A stretch of DNA of 64,000 bases from Polytrichum commune. Taxonomy: Eukaryota; Streptophyta; Polytrichopsida; Polytrichales; Polytrichaceae. The translations under genes were made by a program, and so were the position numbers. The notes below the pieces were generated by a model, which saw only the letters and a list, made by a program, of their open reading frames with translations, did not search any database and was not told where the DNA came from. The DNA lies in NCBI GenBank assembly GCA_950295325.1, contig OX485806.1:14076001-14140000 (forward strand). Direction: 5' to 3'. This document shows positions 37,601 to 49,569 of the stretch, piece by piece. Each line of letters starts with the position of its first letter. Position 1 is the stretch's first letter.

Positions 37601-40600
37601 GGTGTCCGGTTTAAGATCCACAACTTTAATCATATACCACTCAAACGTAGGTGTCCAAATTATTGTCATGTTGGATTAACACAGGTCTACCTTAAAAAGT
37701 GTATTTTTTCATCCCTACATGACAGATCCCTTTAACCTCATGAATACAAGCAAACATTGCCCATGTCGATTTTGCCAAAGGGTATGAGACTAGGCATCTT
37801 CTCCTCATGCCACATGTTAAATAATCACATGCCATTCACTCTCGCGATGGGAGGCCTATGATACTTCTCCTGATGCCACATCTTAGAAAAGAAAGAGAGA
37901 AAGAGAGAACTCAGATGTTGCCACCCACGTGAATTATAGTGTTGCTTCATCTTCAAGTTGGTCTAAGTCTATATGTAATCCCAAAACGGGGCAATATGAG
38001 AATGAGATCGCCCCGTTCCAAGACTAGTGCCTCCTTCTGGTTCCAAAGGTGAACACCTTGATGGGCACAGACAAGCCGGCTGGCACCTATATCCAACCCC
38101 CAAGGGCAAGCCCCTAGGTTCCCACATGCTTGCTAGGGTGCCAGGAAGGTAAACCATCTGAGTATTAATATTTGATTCCGTCCTTAGATGTCTTAACCTC
38201 AGAGTTCCTATGGGATCCGGGCTAAGGCCCTGGGTTTAAGCCATTCAAAGTCTTCAAGAGGAAGGTTAACATGGGAACTAAGATTCAGGGTGGCTTAAAC
38301 CCAAGGCCTTAACCCAGATACCATGGGCACTCCAAGGTTTAAGCTGCCTATGGCCTGAATCATAGCACTCGGATGGGTGACCTTCCTAGCACTTGACTAG
38401 CTATGATCCACCCAATCATAATGGCGGTATTTGGGTGAATACGTTATTTTCAATCAACTTTGTGGGAAACCAGGGGTTGGAGATAGGTGCAGGTGTCCGC
38501 CTTCAAAAGGAGGCAATAGTAAGGAGGCAATAGTCGTCAGGGGCCCTCTAATTCTTGTAATGCCCGTGACGGATCCCATGTAAACTTAAGACCAACTTGA
38601 AAATGAAGCAACACCGTAATTCATGTTGGTGGCAACATCGAAGTCGTCTTCCTTTCTTGGTTGTTATATGGTTCTATATGGTCTTGCATCATCACGATGC
38701 AAGGCCTATGATAGGTTTTTTTGAATGTTGGTGTCATTCAAGAGGTGGAGGCAGCAATCCAAAGTGACCTCACATGTAGGTAGCAGAACGATTCTTGTCA
38801 GCGGTGGAGGATTCGTGTAAGCTGGGACCTGGGATGGGCCTTTTCATCTCTCTGGATGCACAAGATGTCCTTCGACAAGCGGCCGCAGCCACTGAACGCT
38901 ACCAGCAAGGTATGGCACTACTACTATTTCTATAGTTTACACTTATATCAATCAATGGCTGTAAGGTACTACAATTATTTTCAAAAGTCTACAATATCAA
39001 ATAATGTTTGTAAGGAATGGTACTATTTCTAGAGTTTACAATTATATTGATTGATGTCTGTAAGCTATGGTACTATTTGTTCTAAAAGCTTATAAAATAA
39101 ACTGATGTCTGTAAGGTATGGCACTGAGGTAGACGTGCCTTAGATGGATACAGTTCTCTGTGCACCCACTTCTTGTAGGATATGAAACACACAATCAGTG
39201 TGCAGTAATTAGCAAGTCGAATCATGTCCGTAGCCAATGTGCCTCATACTTTTCAAGGAAAATTGTCTTCATGAGTGACTTTGCCTCATAATTTTCGGAG
39301 GCAAATACACTCATGCTCATTAAGTGGTTATATAGGTGCCCTCGATCATATTGACTTCTGAGCCTAGAATGGTCAACATATTTTGAGCATGTAGTCCAAT
39401 CTCTTCTAAACACATGTGTTTTTGGTGCCAATTTCTACATCCATACCTAACCACATACACACTCAAATATAGGTGTCCAGATTATTATACAATATCGATT
39501 GATGTTTGTGACACCATGATAAGTTTCTTGCTGATCAAGTGTACACTTTACTGACCGCATGATTAATTAATAGATGTCTATGGATATTAGAGTCATCCGT
39601 TTCAACTGAGATTTGGGTCGGGAGTTGGTTGTTGTGCATACAAAAGTTTCCATGTTCGATAAGTTTTCGGTTGCATGCTTGGAGCCGGTGTGGAGGTTTG
39701 ATTTCAAGAACATTCTATATCGGTTCATTGAGGGCTAAACTCATTTTGGTATGCCAAGAGGTGCTAAAATGAGTGTGACCCTGAATGAGCCAATGTAGAA
39801 TGTTCTTCAAACAAACCTCCACACCAGCTCCGAGCATGTAACTGAAAATTTGCCAAACATAGAACGTTTTGTATGCAAAACAACCAAACTCCGGTTGCAT
39901 TAAAGGATAACTCTATCATAGATGAGCTATTTAGCACCACTTTTGGGGTGCCAAAGTACATATTATTTGCACTCTATGTATTTTATGTGTTGATGGTATG
40001 CAGGAAGACCATTATCAGTGCTTGATGGGGTACCTGTTGCCGTTAAGGATGAAATAGACTGTCTGCCTCATCCAACTACAGGTCAGAAACTACCGACTGG
40101 CTCAATTTCTGAGTTTCACATACAAGAAGAGATTTCAATGAACTACATGCCTCAAGTGGAATTATTGGTAAGAAAATTGAAGATGAAGAATAATAAATAA
40201 AGGATTTTTATGGCCCGGTGCGGTTAGAGTACCTGCTCAATTGGGTGCTCAAAAGGGTCAATTAACTGAACAGGTTTTGTACATTGTACATTTAGTAGGG
40301 ATATTGTTGAAGGTAGGGTTTGTATCAACGTTGATCAGGTATATAGGTGAATGGTATCAACGAACCTACCGGTGGGTATCATCAAAATTGTAATACCAGT
40401 CAAATGGTGATATTTGGTGGCTATGTCAAGGTGAGAGAATCCTTGTATACCTGAGTAATTATTTGGGTCAAACACCTTTCTTAACCATATTGATACTAGG
40501 GCGATTCTGCCTCAGTGTGAAGGTCAAACACTCATACCCTACTCGTATATAAAAAAGAAGAAGAAATGTAATCCTCACTATAGATACCCAAATGGTACCA

Positions 40601-43600
40601 AAAAGAAGTCGATACCAGACCAACACTGGTTTGTATGTATGTATATTTTGGGTTATTATGTGATGTTTTAAACTATGAAAAAATAGGCCATTGAATTGGG
40701 CGGAAGTGCAAAATGAGGATTCTAGCCATTAGGTAGGTTCAATATGTTTCAGGCTAGGTGTAATCTCTACATTATTAGGTATGTTTTTGTTTTTCTTGCA
40801 CATTTCATTGTATATTGGGGTATTAACTTGAAGGTGATGCACGCATGTTACAATTGATCTAATTAATGACAAGTGCCACCCCGAGAATTTATGCGATTTG
40901 ATTAAATTGATACAGGCGGGAGCACATGGCTAGCCAATGTACGCCATGCCAAGGAGGATGCTGTGGCTGTGAAGCGACTGCGCGAATGTGGAGCAGTCAT
41001 GGTTGGGAAAACCAACATGCATGAGCTGGGGATGGGCACCACTGGCATCAATCCTCATTATGGGTAAGTACAGTGTCAAAAACATCTATGCATCTTGTTG
41101 ACAATAATCCTGAAGTAGAAATAATCTGGATTGAGGTTCTTTCAGGATTATTGTCAACAAGAACCTCGAGAAATCTTGATTGAGGTTCAAATAGCTTGGC
41201 TCAATTGAACGCTCTCGATCGGTAGGTCCTTTCAGACTGTCGAGCAGACCAATTTTGGACAGGTTAAAAGTAGACGCGTATTGATCCAACATGGCAATAA
41301 TCTGGACACCTATATTTGAGTGGTATGTGGTTAGGTGTGGGTCTGAAATCGGACACCAGAAAGGTGTCATGCCTTTTAAAGAGTTTGGACTACATGCTCA
41401 ACATATGCTAACCATTCTAGGCTCAAAACTCAACATGATTGAGGGGGCCTACAAGACCATTTAATGAGCACAAGAATGGTCTTGATAATGAATTAGATGT
41501 TTCAAGATTATGAGCTATAAAAAACAAAAACAATCTTCAGATCCATATCCTACCAGTACCACAAAAATGTAAAATTCTCATCGCATATAAGTACCTAAGT
41601 GGTATCAGAATAAGGTCAACGCTGGTCAAGACATGCCTTAAAAAAATGAGTTGCGCTTGTTTTAGGTTTGTTTCTCTGAGCTATATTTCTTTCTGATGTA
41701 GAAAACCTCACAATGGAAAAACAATAAATTTGCAGGGCAAGCCGGAACCCATATGACAAGGCAAGGGTGTCAGGGGGCTCATCAGGTGGCTCTGCGGCTA
41801 CTGTGGCTGCCGGACTTTGCCCGGCTGCGCTGGGTGTGGACGGAGGAGGTTAGAATTCTTGTCTTTTCTCACCATTTATTACTGCTAAAGCATTTTGAAG
41901 AAGCATTGTTTTGGAACTTTGTTTTCTCATTACTACAAGCATTTTTAACACTATCCACCCGCAGAAAATTTCTTAGAAGTGGAAATAAATATCTAGGGTG
42001 TCTGGATGGCGATCCCCGCTTTAAGGTAGACGTGCCTAATTCGGTGGTTCCTGATCTTAGATGGACACCTAAATTTGAGTGGTATATGGTTGGGTGTGAT
42101 TGTAAAGAACGAAGTATTTCAGAACTAAGTGCTTAAAATTTGTTAACCATTCTAGACGTAATAGTCAGCATAATTGGGGAGATCTATATGATCATTTATC
42201 AACTCATAGAATGTTCACTTTGATAATGAATAGGGTACTCACACGAGCTCACAGAGTTATGAGGAAAATGGCATGATTTGGATTTGCTGGTCATCTTGTA
42301 CCATTTACATGTTCTACATCCTATGAGAGATGGGTGTAGAAAGAACAGTGTCCGTTCAAGACCCACTCAACCTTACAAAAAGTGCTTCTCATTAGTTTCG
42401 TAAATATTTGAAAGAGTTGACTAGGTCTTCTTCAGACACAAATGTATCAATGGAACCTCTCAATGCACTCTTTCCCAGCATGTTGCTCCGCTTTGTGTTG
42501 TAACAAATATTCAATTTATTTGAAGCATTAGAGGTGATTTAGAAACAACTGATCTTAAAGGGAGGAATTTTTGTCATGTACAAATCCTGGATCGCCTGAG
42601 CCTAACTTAATTGCAATGGAACTTTGCAGGGTCGGTGCGGATGCCCGCAGGGTTGTGTGGAGTGGTTGGTTTGAAGCCAACTTTTGGCCGCGTATCTAAT
42701 TCTGGGTGGGTATTGACCAGTGTTGGGTTTTTTTTCCAAGCACTACATGGGTATCTATATTGACGTTATTTCTGTTTTCGATATGCTTTGGGTCGATGTA
42801 CCATGCAAGAACCTTCACACCTAGGCAAAACCATCCTAGTATCAATATGGTTTAGAATGGTAGTCACCCAAATCATAACTCGGGTATACAAAGATTCTCT
42901 CGCCTTGACATACCCACCAAATACTGATAATTGACTGGAACTACAATTTTGAAGATACCCACGGGTAGGCTCTTCGATACCACTATTGATGTTGATTATT
43001 GATACCCATACATGCACCTATATACCAGACCAACAGCGGTATTGACAACATTCCTATCCTAATAATGTCATGCAAAAATTGAAGTCTGTCCTTCTTGGTA
43101 TACAGGGACTTCTTCTATATGGAAAAATTAGACCCCTCCACTGATCCCGATGCTTGCACCCATCTTCTCTGAGTTATCTTGACCTTAAGATTGGTACAAC
43201 AGCTGTTGAAGATTTAAGTTAGTCATCAGAATGTTGGTACTGAGGTCACCATGTTTTTTAGGTGTGGGGTTTAGTTTATGATCAGAGTTCTGTTGGGTGC
43301 AGTGTTTTGCCTTTGAACTGGACGGTAGGAATGTTAGGAACTCTTACGGCATCTGTGGAGGATGCAAGTATTATGTGAGTATCTCTTTCTCTCCAACTAC
43401 TCTTCCCTCCCTGCTATTCAAGCCTTCAAGCATTGTCTGGACCCCCAATTTTGGTATATTGAAGGGAAGGTGTTGGACTTTGGCCAAAAGATGGCTATAT
43501 AACTTTTGAAGGCACCTAAAATGGTGCCCTTGAAAAGTTTGACAAGGATTTCATTGTTTTATATAACCGTCTCTTGGGAATTGTCAAATGCCTTCGCTTC

Positions 43601-46600
43601 AATTCACCAAAATCAAGGGCCCGAGACTTAAACATTGTGGATCGACAAAAGTGGGGCGAAACTCCCTAACAAAACTTGAGTTTTTGAAACTTTATTTAAG
43701 GAAGGTGAAAATTATTTCCCTCTTATGTACTTTCTCGCAGGTATGCAGCCATCCTCGGACATCTCCCTACAGACAGGATATCTTCCATCCCTGTAAGTGA
43801 GTCACCAAGCTTTCATGTTGGGTAAATTTACTCATTATAGGAATATATGATGGCTCTACTAATGCAATATTGACCAGCTAATTTTTTTGTTTGTTGCCTC
43901 AAGTCTAAGTCCCACAGATATTCTGCTACTAAATTTATTTTATTTTTTGCTGACAGCGTCCAGCCAATCTGCCTATCCTCAAGAATTCTCAAGACGACTC
44001 ATTAAGCATGGCCAAGCTGATGGGAGACCTTAGATTCGCCAAATACTCAAAGGTAACCTCTAATTGTATTAGTTCACAGTATAATTCCTGTAAGCTATGT
44101 GGTGTTAAAATTAAACACCTAAATTTGAGGTGTATATGGCAAAGGCTTGTAGTTAGTAAGAAAGGACACAGCTAAATAGACACATGTTACAATGAGATTG
44201 GACTATGTCCTAGTTGAACATATAGACACCATTCTGGCTTCAATTACATTGGTTGCTCTTGTAATCTGATTCCTAAAACTAGGTTGGCTGACAAAAGTGG
44301 TGGAGATTTTGGCAGTGGTTCAATGATACCGACGTTCCCATCCAGGATGTCTGTGACAGGGCTTTGGACCTTTTACAAAAATCTTTTGGGTGTAAGGTAA
44401 GGGCCCTTTATTATGAAGCTCGTAACCCTGTGACATGTTGCAAGTTACACTCTTGTCATTGTTTTTTGGAATTGTCAAAGCCAGCGACCGACACTTTCTC
44501 TTCAAAAAACAGGACCAGTTTTCTGATGTTTTAAAAGTCTATAAGCTTGATTATAGAGTTGAGTGTCTACCAGCTCTATCATATGAGGTAGACAACCCTT
44601 ATTCGGTTGCTTATCTTAAACGGACTCCTATATTTGAGTGGTGTGTGGTTAGGTGTGGCTCCAAGAACGAATACCAATAAGGCATGTCTTTCAAAGAGAT
44701 TGGACTACATGCTCAAGATGTGATAGCCATTGTAAGCTCAATAGTCAACATAATTGGGGAGACCTATATGACTACTTAATGAGCACAAAAATCTTCACTT
44801 TGATAATGAATAAGATACTCATATGAGCTCTGAAAATAATGAGGAAAGTGGTTACGTCCATGATATGGATTTGCTAATCATCTCGTACTCAGCGTGTGTT
44901 TCATATCTTAGGAGACGTGGGCTAGTTGGAAAAAGTAACCATTTAAGACCCATGTATATCTGTACCTATTCCTTCTTTCTCAATCTCAACACTCAGGCAA
45001 CAGAACTAACAAACGGTAATTTGTAATGGATGTGTTAATTGACAGGTGGTAGAAGTGACGATACCAGAGATTGAGGAGATGCGCTTGGCACATTTTATTA
45101 CTATAGGCAGTGAAGCTGTCACCTCACTTGGCCTTGACTACAGACATTTGTATGTCAACCTAATCTTAACTTGTACAATTTAGGCTAACCGGATAATAAT
45201 AATAAATCTGGTTGCCCTGCCTTACCTTTGTTCTTACGATCTATCCTCTGTAAAGTGTTAAAAAAAAATTTAAAAAATGTATCTTCCTGCACAAGATCCA
45301 ATGACGGTCTCATGTTTGATCCTGAGGAAACAATTTATATTTTGTGATTGTATACATTTCTAAGGATACAATCTCTCTTTCTATGTTGTGCTCCACAGAG
45401 GTTTGAAGTCTTCAGGTGCAGATGTTCGAGTTAGTTGTGCGATCTTCAGCAGTTTCTGTAACCAAGAATTTATTGCAGCACAGCGCATGAGGTTCGGTTT
45501 TACACTTTAAACTAAACCTTCAAAAGTGTGGCTTTTGGTTCGTCTCTCGTATGACGTATTTAAATAACTAAAATATTGGAGACTTCACTCTTAGTCATGA
45601 TCATTAAGGTCCATTGATCATAAAGTGTGACCTTAAGAATAATCTTGCTGCTTTTAGGGGACTGACTAATGTAGACAACCCTTATTTGGTCGCTTTTCTT
45701 ATTAGAACACTTATATGTGAGGGATATGTGGTTAGGTGTGGCTCCAACAACGGATACCAAAAAGACAAGTGTTTCATAGAGAATTGGACTGTGTGTTTAA
45801 AATGTGCTAACCATTCTAGGTTCAATAGTGACCACGAGAATCTTCAAATTGAAAATAAATTATATATATGAGCGAGGAAAGTGGCTACGGCCTAGATTTG
45901 GATTTGCTAACCATCGTGTTTCAACCACGTGTTCATATCCTATGAGAGATGGGCTAGTTGGAAAAAGTAGCCATTTAAGACCCATCTACCTTATATGATC
46001 TATTGTATCCAGGTTCCGCCAGATGCATTACCATAGTGAGATTTTTAAAGAAGCAGACATTATTGTGTCGCCAACCACCGGGTAAGCCTACTAACATCCA
46101 CTGCCACTCTCTTTTCCTTTACAAATGCGTTCTGATGATCACATTAACTAAGAAAATAAAGTGAAATCTTGTTTATATACAATAAGGTTCATTTCAAGTT
46201 ATGACTTTGACAAGCCCAATCATTTTTTTTTCTTTCACAATTACCAGGGCTACTGCACCACTGGTCAGAGGAATTGCTGAGGAATGTGGGGAGCTTGACT
46301 ATGGTGTTGGAGGTATTCAATCTGATCCATCAATCACATTCGTGCCCAAATTTGAAATAGAAAATTTCTTTAACAATCGACACTTGTCGAAGATGGAGGT
46401 TAATTAATTGAGCTGGGATTGGCATAACATTATGAAGCAGTCTGTGTTTGTTCATGTGGGCCCCGAGAATATATCCATGGGATGCCGTAGCTAGTACAAA
46501 TCTAATCACAAATGCACACTGCTTAAGAATGTTATGGGCTACCACTATATCCTATTGTGCTTTAAATATAACACAAAGGAATACCAAGAGTTTTAGCAAT

Positions 46601-48444
46601 CTCTCTAGGTTGCAGTGTAGCTCCTCCATGACAATCTTGAATGTATGTAGGTGTTATTCGGTTACTTTTCTTAATTGGACCCCTATTTGATTGGTGTGTG
46701 GTTAGGTAAGAATCAATGAAAAAACACCATACAGTTACATCTTTAGAAGAGATTGGATTATGTCTTCAAATTCATCAACTACTCCACATGCAATAGTGAG
46801 AACACTATTGGGAAGACCTATGAAATCAATTAAGGAATGAATAAACATGCACTTCCGATAACCATCGCTAAATCATGGGAGGTCCATATTTGTTGATGCT
46901 CCATTGTAGATTTGTTAATACAGCACAAAGTTTTGTTGTGTAGATCAAATCAGCAGGAGTTGGAGAACATGGAAAACGAACCGAATAACATGACCAACAT
47001 ACTTTTTTGCGTTTGGCTAGCACACTCATGGAATAAAATGGTTTTTTATTTTTTACTGTAATTTTTTATTCCTGCAGCAAAGCTGATGCGCTTCCAAATT
47101 GCTGGCAACCTCTTAGGGCTACCTGCTATCTCCATACCGGTAATACTTTCATCACTTATGCAGCTTGCTGAAGTTATTTTTGACCCTAAATAAATAAATA
47201 AATAAATAACATGTAATTCAATTATGCCAACATTATGGAAGTTCCTGGATTGCGTAACATAGAAGTAGTTCTAAAGGCACCCTCTAATTTATCAAAAAAA
47301 TTGAATTACATGTACAGGTCGGGCATGACAACAATGGGTTACCCATCGGACTGCAGCTGATTGGGCGCCCCTGGTCAGAAGCTACATTACTCCAAGTGGC
47401 AATTCACCTCGAGGTTTTGCTCGTACCCTAGGAGTGACTGTTACTTTGTTGATAATTGATATAGAGAAAAGAAAGAGAAAAAAATGAAAACATTCAAACT
47501 CTTGAGTCATGAGGATGAGTTCATGGAGAGTTAAACCTGGACTTGGGGAGTAACAAACTATGTGCCAAAAACATGCTATCTCTATCACTCTAATATGAAA
47601 GGTTCACATTCTCATTACCTTGCATGAATAAATGAAAACTTTCAAGTGAGCCTTATGAAGTGCTTTCATCCAAACAAATAAATAAAAGGGAGAGTTCGTC
47701 ACTCCAGTGATGAACTAGCCACACTGCTACGGTACTCTGATATCATTGCTTCAAATGCCACAGCCATCATAAGACTGATAGAAGGCCTTCAATAGTTTGG
47801 TAGGTCTTCATGCAAGAATATACTTGCGTGAACTAGAATTCTGAAGAGAACAAAACATGTGGAGATGTACTGTACACTAATATCATATTTAGTGTCACCA
47901 ATTCTAATTGTCTTGCTCAATACTGACTGTAAATCGCAGTGTACTGTAACCAACACTAAATGTTAACCCAACAAAATGTGTCATTCCTTGTACAACTTTT
48001 GAGATATTGCTGATTGCTGTCACTTACCAAGTGATTTGCCATCCAAATTCCAATCATTCATGACAATATTTCATCACAAGTTGCTGACAAGAGGAGGTAG
48101 GGTTTTGGCCAATTGACGTACTCATCCATCATTTACGACAATATTTTTTCGCTTATTCATAAGAAATATTATGAAAAAGTTACAATAGAATACCAAATGA
48201 CATAAAATACCAAATGACACCAACTATCATATCTAGTGTAGTGATTTTTGGTTACAGTGCATTCACACCCAATTTGTCTTCAAAGGTGTCATGAACAGTT
48301 GGCAAAACTAACCCACGACATGAAAAATATGTCTTTGTTGAGGATTTTCTAGCCTCATTGTTGATCTTTTTGTGGACGCAGAGGTTATGTGCTCATTATC
48401 GAGAGCGGCCACAAGTTTATTACGACCTCCTCCAGTCACAGTAA
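34639..48444 (+). CDS. FAAH: Fatty acid amide hydrolase (amidase-signature family), 20 exons
   Basis: Membrane-associated serine hydrolase that cleaves N-acylethanolamines (and other fatty acid amides) to free fatty acid and amine in plant lipid signalling. Exons: 34639-34738, 35768-35877, 36162-36225, 37111-37310, 38780-38909, 40004-40081, 40916-41063, 41736-41848, 42630-42705, 43303-43374, 43741-43792, 43957-44052, 44316-44396, 45046-45149, 45399-45491, 46013-46081, 46248-46312, 47078-47139, 47318-47413, 48382-48444. All junctions are GT-AG and in phase, giving 1,872 nt and 623 residues (Arabidopsis FAAH is about 607). Seen: catalytic Lys216 in [12 protein letters not shown]; amidase signature [10 protein letters not shown] with cis-Ser292; nucleophile Ser316 and Arg318 in [11 protein letters not shown]; also [44 protein letters not shown], and the C-terminus [12 protein letters not shown]. 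Spacing Ser292-Ser316 is 24, as in the family. The usual GGSSSGS reads GGSSGGS here. The start follows GAAA and the N-terminus aligns with plant FAAHs. Probably functional. The first and last exons rest on splice logic and recalled homology. Confidence 0.93.
34840..35720 (+). repeat. Tandem array in FAAH intron 1, four units of about 200-280 bp
   Basis: CTGCTAAAACATCTGATTCG or variants occur near 34,979, 35,262, 35,513 and 35,704. ATGGGTTTCTTGGCTACTTA occurs near 34,843, 35,049 and 35,330; AATTGCAAAGAATTTCGAC-like and GGATGTTTCCTTG stretches also recur. Frames of 61-93 codons inside begin at the repeated ATGGGTTTC and are artefacts. The last unit abuts the exon 2 acceptor. Confidence 0.85.
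37325..37700 (-). mobile_element. Family-1 MITE copy in FAAH intron 4
   Basis: Begins within about 20 bp of the exon 4 splice donor at 37,310. Landmarks TCTGCACCCATTTCTCGTA, ATTTGCCTCACAATTTTGG, TTTTTGGTGTCCG and AGGTCTACCTTA appear in minus orientation. Confidence 0.75.
37916..38632. mobile_element. Terminal-inverted-repeat element in FAAH intron 4 with nested hairpin
   Basis: The 60-bp ends are inverted: TGTTGCCACCCACGTGAATT ... CTTCAAGTTGGTCTAAGT on the left, ACTTAAGACCAACTTGAA ... AATTCATGTTGGTGGCAACA on the right. An inner fold-back (about 38,197-38,333) pairs GGGCTAAGGCCCTGGGTTTA with its near-complement. GGCCTATGATA occurs directly at 37,852 and 38,703 and might be an outer target duplication. 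No coding content. Confidence 0.65.
39124..39500 (-). mobile_element. Family-1 MITE copy in FAAH intron 5
   Basis: Starts GAGGTAGACGTGCCTTAGAT, the best-preserved terminal repeat of the family, followed by GTGCACCCACTTCTTGTAGG; ends near AGGTGTCCAGATTATT. Confidence 0.75.
39625..39893. mobile_element. Long hairpin element in FAAH intron 5
   Basis: Arms of about 125 bp (39,625-39,748 and 39,767-39,893) are separated by an 18-nt loop. Examples of matching stretches are GGAGCCGGTGTGGAGGTTTG against CAAACCTCCACACCAGCTCC, and AACTCATTTT against AAAATGAGTG. Transcription through FAAH would give a long imperfect double strand. A partial copy lies near 54,340-54,420. Confidence 0.8.
40330..40620 (+). 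repeat. Dispersed repeat family 2 copy in FAAH intron 6
   Basis: Three copies in the window: here, 42,760-43,040 (inverted, intron 9) and 56,150-56,540 (intron 3 of the propeller gene). Shared: GAACCTACCGGTGGGTATCA, AAAATTGTAATACCAGTCA, GGTGAGAGAATCCTTGTATA, CCTGAGTAATTATTTGGGTC, CATATTGATACTA and GATACCAGACCAACA. Seen only within introns. Confidence 0.75.
41094..41161. other. Perfect 21-bp inverted repeat near the exon 7 splice donor
   Basis: 41,094-41,114 and 41,141-41,161 are exact complements (core TTGACAATAATCCTGAA) with a 26-nt loop, starting 31 nt after the exon 7 donor. Stable as RNA; origin unknown. Confidence 0.85.
42025..42350 (+). mobile_element. Family-1 MITE, representative copy in FAAH intron 8
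   Basis: Begins TAAGGTAGACGTGCCTAATT. Shared motifs are TTAGATGGACACC, GAGTGGTATATGGTTGGGTG, ACCATTCTAGAC, GGGGAGATCTATATGATCAT, TCACTTTGATAATGAATA, GAGCTCACAGAGTTATGAGG and TCCTATGAGAGATGGGTG. Ends in better copies read GGCACGTCTACC, the inverse of the start, so this is a roughly 350-bp terminal-inverted-repeat element of unassigned superfamily. Other copies, approximate: 31,370; 32,262; 37,325; 39,124; 41,290; 44,100; 44,585; 45,668; 46,645; 48,893; 49,280; 50,385; 52,205; 54,447; 55,750; 61,180; 62,780. Many 60-90-codon frames in the window are translations of this repeat. Confidence 0.75.
42760..43040 (-). repeat. Family 2 repeat copy in FAAH intron 9
   Basis: Inverted relative to the copy in intron 6; the 83-codon minus-strand frame here belongs to the repeat. 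Confidence 0.7.
44585..44980 (+). mobile_element. Family-1 MITE copy in FAAH intron 13
   Basis: Retains GAGGTAGACAACCCTTATTC, GGTTAGGTGTGGCTCCAAGA and TTAGGAGACGTGGGCTAGT. It ends about 65 bp before exon 14. Confidence 0.7.
45668..45990 (+). mobile_element. Family-1 MITE copy in FAAH intron 15
   Basis: Closely related to the intron 13 copy. Ends about 22 bp before the exon 16 acceptor, so the branch-point region may be MITE-derived. Confidence 0.7.
47870..48252. mobile_element. Possible CACTA-like MITE in FAAH intron 19
   Basis: Left end ACACTAATATCATATTTAGT and right end ACTATCATATCTAGTGTAGT are imperfect inverses; CACTACACTA termini suggest CACTA. No target duplication confirmed. Confidence 0.4.
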
Positions 48445-48892
48445 ATCTCCCCGCATCTGTCAGATAATTCTCACAGTTTGTGGATTCCGACATTCTTGCC
48501 TCAGGTGTCTGAAATTCCACCTGCGATCTGGTGCTCAAAGTTATAAGCTGCCCTTGGAAGCTGATATGCCCAAATGTAGCGCCTATAGAAGTCAGCCATG
48601 TAGGTAAATTATTTTTCGAACGGATTTAATTACAGATGTTGTGACATAGAAACCTAAGAATTAATGGTAGCCAGGGTTTGACTGGAATGTAAATCCAGAT
48701 GCTGTCCTATGTCTACAGGATTGAAATTGTGACAATGTATAAAAAGGAGTCTGCCTGTTACCCAGAGCAGATGATAATTTGTTTCTTAACATCATTTTCT
48801 CACTGTTTTGGTGCCCAGAAATGAGAAATTGCACTTTGGTTCATTCTTATTATTGAATGAGATACAGCAGCAGTGGAAGACATATGGTATTT

Positions 48893-49240
48893 GGATGCTT
48901 TTCTCTCTGCACTTCTCGTAGGATATGAAACACGCAATTAGTGTGAGATGATCAGCAAATTCAAACCGCACCTACAGCTGTGTGCCTCAGAATTTTCGAA
49001 GCTCATATGAATATCTTATCCAATATTAAAGTGAAGAATTTCATGCTCATTAAGTGGTCATACATGTTCCCTCAATCATGTTGACTAGAGAGCCTAGAAT
49101 GGGTTAGTATTTTCTGAGCACGTGGCCCAATCTCTTTTGAACAGATGTCATTTTGGTGTCCATTCTTAGATCCACACGTAACCACATACCACTCCCATAC
49201 CACTCAAAAACAAGTGTCTAGACTATAGTTGTGTTGGAAT
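48893..49240 (-). mobile_element. Family-1 MITE copy downstream of FAAH
   Basis: TTTTCTCTCTGCACTTCTCG at one end; AAACAAGTGTCTAGACTA at the other. A second, more diverged minus-oriented copy follows directly (49,280-49,570). Confidence 0.7.
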
Positions 49241-49569
49241 CATGCATGTCTCTTCCTTACGGTTTTGGGTTGAATAGAAATGAATAAGAGAGTGGTGGAA
49301 ACATAAACACGCGATTAGTACAATGTGATTAGCAAATCCAAATCGAGGCCATAACCATTTGCCTTGCAATGTTTGGAGCTCAAATGGATATGTTAGTCGT
49401 TATCGAAGAGAAGATCCCATTTAAATGATTATACGTGTCCTCCCAATGATCTTGATTATTGAAACTAAACTAGTTATGAAACTTTGAGCACATGGTCCAA
49501 CCTCTTTGGAAACCATGATGTTTCTTTGGTGTCTCTTAGATGCAGACCTAACCATACACTACCCAAATC

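Noticed and set aside
41753-42136. 127-codon open frame on the plus strand
   Set aside because: It overlaps FAAH exon 8 in another register; the exon frame encodes the amidase signature and joins in phase to its neighbours.
42690-42720. Alternative exon 9 donor four bases downstream (GTATTG)
   Set aside because: It would leave phase 0, whereas exon 10 needs phase 2; only the donor after 42,705 keeps [10 protein letters not shown] in frame.
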